Source: Narthecium ossifragum (lineage: Eukaryota > Streptophyta > Magnoliopsida > Dioscoreales > Nartheciaceae). From it: a stretch of DNA of 64,000 bases. Shown here piece after piece: positions 57,464-64,000 of this stretch. Position 1 is the first letter of the stretch, and each line of letters begins with the position of its first letter. The DNA lies in contig OY986965.1 of assembly GCA_963920575.1 (NCBI GenBank), positions 9,748,290 to 9,812,289 of the forward strand. Direction: 5' to 3'. A program made the position numbers and the translations under genes. Under the pieces are notes generated by a model. That model saw only the letters and a program-made list of their open reading frames with translations, did no database searches and had not been told where the DNA came from.

Positions 57464-57581
57464 CTCATCTCCCTCCCCATTGCTCTCTCTCATCTCTGCT
57501 CTGCGGCTCTGCCCTGCCCTGTTCTGCACCTTTCCTTCCTGATTCGTTGGCTGCTAAGAACAGAGGACCTCTCCGACCATA
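57341..57581 (+). promoter_or_regulatory. Promoter and leader of the ubiquitin-like gene
   Basis: A TATA-like TTTTAAATAC at about 57352-57361 is followed by a pyrimidine-rich leader with CTCC and CCCTCC repeats and a (CT)n run at 57431-57461. The leader leads into the proposed first start codon at 57582. Such CT-rich leaders are common near plant core promoters (Y patches). Confidence 0.5.
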
Positions 57582-60130
57582 ATGAAGCCCCAAGAACGCT
57601 TTGATCCTTCAACTGGTACGTAAGATGCCCATTACTCCCTTCCTCGGTTCCTCTCCATATCTTATAATGCATTCAAGGTTAGGGTTGGAAGGGTTTCCAC
57701 ACACCTTTTCTTGATCCGTCGTTTGTGAATGAGAAACACACTAATTTCTGGTTTGATATGTACTAGTAATGATACCATGGAGATGGGCTCCAAATGCTAG
57801 CTAGTTCGTTTACTATATACCACCTCATCCTCTTAAATGTGACCGTGGTTTCTTGTTCCTTATTCTTTGAAGAATCTTGTTCTCTGGATTTGTTAATTCT
57901 ATGACTCTTGAGAAAATTTGATCTAGTTTGATGGAAAATCTTGGATTCCAACAGAAGTGATGGGAATCCTTCATGTTTCACCTGCATGGATGTGTATAAA
58001 AACCTGAACTAGGATTCTTTACTGCTTTGGGTTCTGTTAATTTAGGAAACATGGAACTTATAGAGTGGCATCGGGCTTGAAGGTTCATTTACTTTTAGCA
58101 GTATCTGATGAACTTCTTGACTTCTTATGAAACCATGGGAGCTAAATTTCCATGGTAGCTCAAATACCTTTCTCTTTGTACCATGGTTTGCTACTACCTC
58201 GTAATTGTGTCCATGGTTTCTTGGTCTTTTATTCTTTGAAGAATCCTGTACCTTTGATTCAATGACTCTTCAGAAAGTTTGATCCAGTGAATAGAAAATC
58301 TTGGAGTCCGACAGAAGTGATGCATGGAATGCTTCAAGTTTTGATGCGTTGAAACTGCATGGATGTGGGGCTCACTTAATTAGGGAAAAATGGGACTTAG
58401 AGAGTGAAATCGTGCTTGAAGGTTCAATAGTTTTTAGCTGATGTCTGATGAAGTTCTTGAATTCCATACGAAACACAAGGGGTATTCAAATGAAAACAGA
58501 GGTAACCATGGGAGCTTCAATTTCCATGGTGGCTCAAATACCTGTAGCATTTGGTTCTAAATCATTTTGGTACCTTTTTCTTTGTACATTTGCTTTTTTG
58601 CAGAGAACTGGATCTGGTAGAATTTCTTGTTTGTTTAGAGAACTAGCTCAAACATGCAACAGTAATATATGTGTTTTTTGAACATTCTTTTTGGTGACTA
58701 CTTTTTTTGTGTTTCTGATAGTTTCCTTGTTCTATAATTTATAAAATCAAACTAGATATGGAAGCAACTACTTCGCAGCCAATGGAGCAGCAGCTGCTGC
58801 GCCAAGAGATGGATGTTCACATCCAAACGAACAGAGGGTTTACATTACTGATAACGATCGGCAGCTCCGATTATGTGCACCAGATAAAGAAGAAAATCAA
58901 TGACTGCCATCGTTTCCCTGTTCTCAGCCAAACATTGATCTATAACCGCATGGATATGAATGATCAATGTCGGGTTGAGGACTACCAAATTCATCAGGAT
59001 TCAGTCATCCAACTCAACGTTCGGATTATGTTAAAGATTGTAGCACCAGGTATCTCTTTTGACCTGTGTTTCGATGAGAACTCCTCAGCTAAGGATCTAA
59101 AGGAGGGTATCCGGCAGCAATGTGATCTACTTTTTGGGGTAACTTTGGTCGAGCAATGTGAGCTAGTTTTTGGGGTAACTTTGGTCGACGACCAAAGATC
59201 ATTAGCATACTATGGAATCATTGAACAATCTGCTGTCAACGCCGTTTGGAGGCGTGCTTCCCTGGCTGAAACCTGTACTTTCCGAGTCATGATCGATCAC
59301 CTGACAGACCAGAAATGTGATCTTGTCCCGCCGCTGATTATAAATGAGACAACCACAGTGAACGAGCTCAAGTACGAAATACAAAGGTGGTTACCCAATC
59401 CGGCAAGCTACATCTATCTGTCATTTGGAAGGAATGCAGATTTGAATGGGAACCAATTGTTGGTAGACTATGGTGTTAAGAATTTCTCAGAGTTGAAGTT
59501 TCTACCATTGTCAGCTCCCTGTACAGGGCCAGAGGGTGGGACTACCTTCAAGTTGAAGCTGCTTGTTGTCTTTGACAAGAATGGCAACCAGGTAGAGGTG
59601 GAAGTCAGTAGCAGGGATAAGGTGTATAAACTCCGTGAGTATCTCCGGCCACTGCTGCTCGATCTGCCTGAGCCATACTTCTTTGTTTACAATGAGATCA
59701 TCATGTCTGAAGATCGGACGTTTCTTTGGCATCATGTCAAGGAATTCCATAAAATTCTGGCAGTATACAGGCATGACAATAGGTACCGTCTGGTGTCCCA
59801 GAAAGCCCGCCAAAGTAATGTGGTGGTAAGTGTCTTATAACCTTTAGGATTGATATTTTTGGTCTCTATCTCAATTAACTGTTCATGTCTATATAAAATG
59901 TGGTAAGAAGTTGGAGGACTGGACATTCCTTTTTCTAATAGGACTGCTATTTCTCCATCTTATAGCTGTTTTCCTTTTATAACCCCACCCTTTTAATTCG
60001 TGTACATGTATAGATTGAAGAGGAACAACCGGAGAACCCACAGCTGCAAGATGAGAACAACAAACTCCGGATCGAGAATCTGAACCTCAAGGAAGCACTC
60101 AGAAAGGTGGGCCCTGATCATGAGGTATAG
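57582..60130 (+). CDS. Protein with four tandem ubiquitin-like domains and a coiled coil
   Basis: Proposed exons are 57582-57615, 58756-59825 and 60014-60130, giving 406 residues. Exon 1 (MKPQERFDPST) ends G|GTACGT; exon 2 begins after AACTAG and joins in frame to the ATG at 58758. Exon 2 ends GTG|GTAAGT and exon 3 follows GTATAG. Ubiquitin-like folds occupy about residues 30-102 (MDVHIQTNRGFTLLITIGSS), 103-177, 184-262 (CTFRVMIDHL) and 274-349 (TFKLKLLVVFDKNGN). None ends in Gly-Gly, so they are not processed to conjugates. Exon 3 encodes a Leu/Glu/Asn heptad coiled coil (LQDENNKLRIENLNLKEAL). The layout resembles a poorly studied plant group of multi-ubiquitin-like proteins (the Arabidopsis At4g05230-At4g05310 cluster, from memory). 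A role as a ubiquitin-receptor or proteasome adaptor is only an inference. If exon 1 is wrong, translation could start at 58758. Confidence 0.75.
57800..58545 (+). repeat. Tandem duplication of about 370 bp in intron 1
   Basis: Two diverged copies, about 57800-58172 and 58173-58545, share in order ATTCTTTGAAGAATC, ATGACTCTT-AGAAA, GACAGAAGTGATG, TGCATGGATGTG, GCTTGAAGGTTCA, CCATGGGAGCT and GCTCAAATACC, at a period of 369-373 bp. They fill most of intron 1. Confidence 0.8.
59118..59189 (+). repeat. In-frame 36-bp tandem duplication in ubiquitin-like domain 2
   Basis: 59118-59153 and 59154-59189 encode QCDLLFGVTLVE and QCELVFGVTLVD. They differ at three bases. The extra 12 residues lie in the middle of the second ubiquitin-like fold and must either lengthen a loop or disturb it. 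Confidence 0.95.
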
Positions 60131-60189
60131 ATCCTATACTATGATCTTGCAATTTTGACTTCATTATACTGTCATGATAGTCTTCTAAA

Positions 60190-60258
<69 letters not shown>

Positions 60259-60697
60259 GCTCATTATAAGTTGCTTGGGATTCTGGGCACTGCCACCAAG
60301 ATCGATGGGAATTGATTAGCTGATGATGGTGTCATGCTACTGCAATGGAGGCCAATGGAGGTGGGAAGCCAACCACAAGTCTGCCACCGGGCTGGTACTG
60401 AGATGATCTAAAACGAAATGATGCAGCTCTAGCTTTGTTCTACCTACCATATATGGAGATTTGACTTCCCATGGTTACTCTGATTACATTTGAATACCCC
60501 CTCCGGACCCTATGTTTCATATGGAACTCATGCAGTTTATCAGATATGACGATCACATCAGCTCCCATTGATGCAGATCATTTCCCATTTATATATGTTC
60601 ATGTTAGTAGGTGATTCGTTGGTTGTTCGAATTGTGGGAATGACAATGATTTCGAAGCTCCTGTAGTCTGGGTTCCGAAGGACATTCATGGACCTTG
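60131..60697 (+). other. 3' flank of the ubiquitin-like gene with (CT)n
   Basis: A long (CT)n microsatellite (about 60191-60253) lies just after the stop. The rest shows no ORF of note. A clear poly(A) signal is not obvious. Confidence 0.6.
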
Positions 60698-60844
60698 TGT
60701 CACATCCCCACTCGGGTCACCTAATCAAGGCTAAACATATCCAGATTCGAATTGAGATTAGTAATTGTAGCGGAAGCATAATTAGCGTGATCCGACCACA
60801 AACTGCAGCATAATCAGACAAATATGTAGCTTCATTTCACTCTA
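60698..60844 (-). mobile_element. LTR 3'-end fragment
   Basis: TGTCACATCCCCACTCGGGT resembles the inverted end of a Del-type LTR (compare TGTCACACCCCGACCC at 31775). About 145 bp remain before LINE sequence begins. Short and diverged. Confidence 0.45.
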
Positions 60845-61065
60845 TTAACATGCTTTGTGTACCTGCTTCGCGGCAAGTTGATGCTTTGTGAGCATCTCCT
60901 CTACCAAATGGATCGCACGTCTAGCCACCATATCAGCTAGTTCACCTCCCTTGCCAAACACAATCCGACTGCTATCCTTCCAGACTTCCCACAAAGCATA
61001 GGCCAGATAAGTTTTAAGCATCCCCGCATCAGACGCCGAATCAGACCACACCAGCGCACTCCTAA
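60845..61065 (-). pseudogene. LINE ORF2 fragment
   Basis: The minus strand encodes LVWSDSASDAGMLKTYLAYA and LWEVWKDSSRIVFGKGGELA, matching the end of the zf-RVT region (LW.VWK..N..VF) before RNase H. It is cut by the Del LTR at 61066. Confidence 0.75.
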
Positions 61066-61267
61066 TGTGAGGACCCGTCCCTCTACTCCTGTGGCTCGTC
61101 GTGGACCGCAAGGGCAATTTGGTAAATTACGCCTTGTCGGTTTATTTCACACCCGCGTTTGCACACACTGACCATGTTTGTGAAAATATTTGGCTAGAAT
61201 GGTTAGTGGGACCCGGGATCGAAAGATCCGGGCTTGGGTTTAAGTTTTAACCCAAGTCCAGCTTTTT

Positions 61268-61520
61268 GCGAAAGAGGGATCGATCCTTCCTTGCTAGAAG
61301 GATCGATCGCTCAATGACAGGAACATGGATCGTTGAGAAGGATCGATCGGTCTCGTGGGACGGATCGATCGGTCTCGTGGGACGGATCGATCGGACTCGA
61401 AGAAGGATCGATCGGTCTCTTGGTTGGATCGATCGTTCCCTTGGCTGGGCCGATCGGTCTCCTTGGCTAGATCAATCGCTCTCTTGGCTGGATCGATCGG
61501 TCTCCTCGGACGGATCGATC
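61268..61520 (+). promoter_or_regulatory. GGATCGATCGGTCTC array upstream of TATA, 21-22 bp spacing
   Basis: About eleven copies of GGATCGATC(G)GTCTC or close variants occur. From about 61340 the copies follow each other at 21-22 bp, roughly two helical turns. The array ends about 25 bp before the TATA box at 61542. Regular phasing suggests binding of a protein on one face of the helix; this is an inference. Confidence 0.65.
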
Positions 61521-61674
61521 CTGCTAAGTCGGTTCGTTTGCCTATAAACCAAACGCAACCTTCCTCCTTGAATCTCTTTGGAAAACCGGATTCTTGGGGC
61601 TGAGAATTCCTGAATTTCGAAGAGTTCGTGGACGATCCAAGGCCTAGCAGCTGGGATTGAAGCTGCTATTGCTT

Positions 61675-61691
61675 AGGTAGGGATCCTACCT
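61675..61691 (+). promoter_or_regulatory. Conserved LTR hairpin with donor-like arm
   Basis: AGGTAGG-G-ATCCTACCT is a nearly perfect palindrome about 130 bp after the TATA box. AG|GTAGG is a plausible splice donor. It matches the hairpins at 13991-14011, 11174-11189 and 40512-40530. Confidence 0.5.
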
Positions 61692-61889
61692 ATATTCATC
61701 TCGGGTTTTTTGGAAGTTTTTCCGGCTGTCGATGTTCTTATGCTTAGATCTTGTTGTATACTTGTTAGATTGTAGTATTTTCACCGGTTTTGGATTTGTG
61801 ATGCTTCGTACTACTAGATCCCAAGGTTTTATGGGATTTGATGGAGTTTTCCGACGGTATTTCTCGCCGTTGGTTTGCCGGAGAACCCA

Positions 61890-62125
61890 ACCGATCGATC
61901 CTTCTGTGAGATGGATTGATCCATCCTTGTTGGTCATGCTGAACCCGAGCAGGATCGATCGGCCCCGGGTGAGGACGATCGATCCCGGTGCCTTGGATAG
62001 CATGGGACGTTCCCTATCGTGAGTCGGATCGATCGTCCTGGGAGGACGGATCGATCGGACTCGGTGCGGTATGGAGAGTTCGCTCTCTGTCATTAGAGGG
62101 ATCGATCCTCCCTTGGGGGAGGGAT
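61890..62125 (+). repeat. Second GATCGATC array within the same LTR
   Basis: About eight palindromes (CCGATCGATCC, GGATCGATCGG, ACGATCGATCC, GGGATCGATCC) are spread downstream of the hairpin, at wider and irregular spacing than the first array. Confidence 0.7.
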
Positions 62126-63402
62126 CGATCCGACTAAGGCAGAGAGAGGAAATTTATCTTGTTTTGCTCGTGGGGCTTTGCATGTATGGTTTTCTTTACT
62201 GTCTTAATACCTTGTACATATGTTTAAGCATGTTAGCCCTATAATAGGGCAGTAGTGAACGGGGGGAGTGATGACTCCTGGGATATTTAGAATAAGCGGG
62301 CGGGTAGCCCTACAACTTTCATTAGCCTTGCATGCCGACGTGCGCCGAGGGCTTTATCTGTGTTATCTGTGAGCTGTTGTTTGCGGAGCTGCTTCCCAGT
62401 GCAGGTGTTGTGGTGGATTGCTGACAGTTGGTGGGGTACCACTGTAGCAGTCCCTAGACCTTATTTTTCATGTTCACCACCCCGGGGCGGCAGGGTGCCG
62501 TGCCCAGACCTTGTTTGATATATCATCACATACTGTTGCATGTTTATCTGTATTATCCTGCGCGTGTCCATAACATGCATTGCGTTGCGCATTAGTTGCA
62601 TCTATGTAGGGTGTTGCTGATCCGGGGCTTTCGGGTAGCTCGGATCTAGCTCTAGGACCGTTGCGGGTAGCTTGGTCCAGGACTCGATTTGTAGTATTCA
62701 GTCGTTTTCGATGATAGGGTTAGTTTGACCTCAATACATGTTGTTCGATGTTTAGAGGTCGTGTCGACATCAAGTTGTATCCGAAGTGTAGCCGGAGTCC
62801 GGTGTTCCTAAACTCTTGGGAGGAGGAGTGCCTGCCTAGCGGTGTCATAGCCCGCCAAACAGTGTTCTGTGTCCTGTTGAGAGTATGCAGTGTTTTGGGC
62901 CTGCGTTCATGGACTTCTGGTAGGGTTATGGGACCCTTGTATACACCTAGGGTAAACTTGGAGGCGCACCTGTTGTGTTCCCTCCCTTGTGAGTGTCGTA
63001 GTGTAGTGTCCCTGCTGAGCTTAGTGCTCACTCCTACCCGGGCTGCGTTTTACAGGTGCTGGCGCTAGCTCTTCATCGGTCGCGCCTACCGGGCTGGTGT
63101 TTGGTGACGTGGTTGCGTCTGGCGGTGCTTGAGAGGTGGCGATCTTTACTGCTTTACACCCTTTTGTTATAGATAGTCTCCTACGGGAGTGATAAATGTA
63201 TAATTTCCCTGTTTTGAGGTTTTGTAATATATCAGTTCAGTCTTTGGGTTTGTAACACTTGTGTTAATACAGGATGATTGTGAATTATTAGGGTAACCAC
63301 TACGATTAGAGGGAAACATCGCCAAAATTTTCCGCAGTAAGTTAGGTTCCGCTTCGCGTCGCCCGGCCCGGTTGGGCCTACGCGGGTCGGGGCGCGACAA
63401 CT

Positions 63403-63414
63403 TGGTATCAGAGC
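63403..63414 (+). other. Primer binding site, exact tRNA-iMet type
   Basis: TGGTATCAGAGC, the perfect complement of the initiator tRNA-Met 3' end, lies 3 bp after the LTR end. It shows the start of a potentially complete element. Confidence 0.95.
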
Positions 63415-63603
63415 ATAGGCTGTAGATCCCAGGGTGTTAGGATCAGGTTCGGTTGAGATTGAGCGTGGATTGGGTTAGTTCTATGTCTAGAACATCCTTG
63501 CATGCTCTCCTTGTGATGTGTTATGCTATTCCGCTTTATTGATGTGTTGATCGTTTTGCCGTTCTGACGAGTGAAAGCTCGTTTGCTGTTGGTGATCGTG
63601 CAG

Positions 63604-64000
63604 ATGTCGGGAGCTCGCGTCCGACCTCCGGTTGCCGGTCGGGGTGGGGCACGACCTGGTCGACCCGCCCGACCGGACAGGACTGCTCCTTTAAGGGTGG
63701 TCCGGGCTAGACGAATTGTACCATCACCAGTAGCGGTTTCGGTCGAGCAGGCAGAGGTCTTCATCGCCGAGGAGGAGGCCCCTATTCCTGCCGACGGGCG
63801 GGCCTCGGTGGCTATTACGATGGCTTTCCAGCGGTTGAACCCGCCCAGGTTCAGCGGTACGTCTGGAGATCCGATCGCAGCGGACGACTGGCTCGACGGA
63901 GTCTCGCGCGACCTAGAGGCTCTCTTCGTCGAGGACGACCGGGTTCGGGTCACCCTCGCAGCGTTCCAGCTCGATGGAGACACTCGTGACTGGTGGCGCA
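63604..64000 (+). CDS. Del/Tekay gag, N-terminal part, runs off the window
   Basis: The ATG at 63604 follows ...GTGATCGTGCAG. The frame is open for 132 codons to the window end: MSGARVRPPVAGRGGARPGR, Arg/Pro-rich, then LNPPRFSGTSGDPIAADDWL, DLEALFVEDDRVRVTLAAFQ and DTRDWWR. The PP-x-F-x-G-x-x-x-P...W motif and the terminal WW are typical of chromovirus gag, the capsid protein. No lesion is seen. With an exact primer site, this is the best-preserved Del element of the window. Confidence 0.9.
   Translation, partial: MSGARVRPPVAGRGGARPGRPARPDRTAPLRVVRARRIVPSPVAVSVEQAEVFIAEEEAPIPADGRASVAITMAFQRLNPPRFSGTSGDPIAADDWLDGVSRDLEALFVEDDRVRVTLAAFQLDGDTRDWWR

Larger units (their letters stand above)
61066..63399 (+). 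mobile_element. Del/Tekay 5' LTR
   Basis: It begins TGTGAGGACCCG and ends GGGGCGCGACA, about 2.33 kb, directly before a primer site. In order it holds a GATCGATC array (61268-61520), TATA CTATAAAC (61542-61549), hairpin AGGTAGG-G-ATCCTACCT (61675-61691) and a second GATCGATC array (61890-62125). The conserved GATCCGGG/CTCGGATC hairpin (about 62618-62645) and GGGCTGCGTTTTACAGGTGC near 63041 follow. It is inserted into a LINE fragment; its left flank CCTAA cannot be matched because the right end is outside the window. Confidence 0.9.

Noticed and set aside
63403..63414. Possible tRNA gene fragment
   Set aside because: Only the 12-base complement of the tRNA 3' end is present, adjacent to an LTR; it is a primer binding site.

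Overview
This window is nuclear DNA of a flowering plant. The evidence is nested LTR retrotransposons of the Del/Tekay chromovirus type (tRNA-iMet primer sites, a GACGAAATT-type 3' end), plant L1-type LINEs with an RNase H domain, a CACTA element with TNP2 and TNP1-type genes, a hAT remnant, GT-AG introns and a P-class PPR gene. I cannot place the species. About nine tenths of the window is transposon-derived.

Layout. 1-17.1 kb is a stack of insertions: the 3' part of a Tat/Athila-like element (to 3593) inside a Del LTR (to 4472), inside the gag of a minus-strand Del element (4473-10086). That gag is also split by an internally deleted Del element (4582-7394, TSD GTACA). Next comes a minus-strand LINE split by a solo LTR (10456-16123, TSD GCGGA), which itself carries a second solo LTR (10581-13456, TSD CACAC). 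17.46-18.82 kb is a large fold-back element built from minisatellite arms. It sits just upstream of a promoter, 5' UTR intron and truncated first exon of an OB-fold gene, followed at once by an intact PPR gene (19996-21423). 23.5-28.7 kb holds a non-autonomous LTR element with a 5'-truncated LINE (16-bp TSD) and an internally deleted Del element.

28875-45344 is a CACTA transposon complete at both termini (TSD GTA), with decayed minus-strand TNP2 and TNP1-type genes interrupted by three LTR insertions. 45.5-51.9 kb holds a probable small Helitron, a hAT remnant with a G-rich minisatellite, and two LINE 3' fragments. 52.6-57.05 kb is a nearly complete plus-strand LINE. 57582-60130 is the second host gene, three exons encoding four tandem ubiquitin-like domains and a C-terminal coiled coil. 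61066 to the end is the 5' LTR, primer site and intact gag start of a Del element that runs out of the window.

Notable signals. (1) GATCGATC-type palindromes form arrays, in places spaced about 21-22 bp, just upstream of the TATA box in LTRs of two different retrotransposon types. (2) The Del LTRs share an AGGTAGGG/CCCTACCT hairpin that contains a splice-donor-like sequence, and the gag ATG directly follows a CAG acceptor-like site, which suggests a spliced leader. (3) The Del LTRs share a block of hairpins that keep their stems while the loops change. (4) The PPR gene appears to have inherited the leader of a broken OB-fold gene. (5) The tetra-ubiquitin-like gene carries two independent internal duplications.
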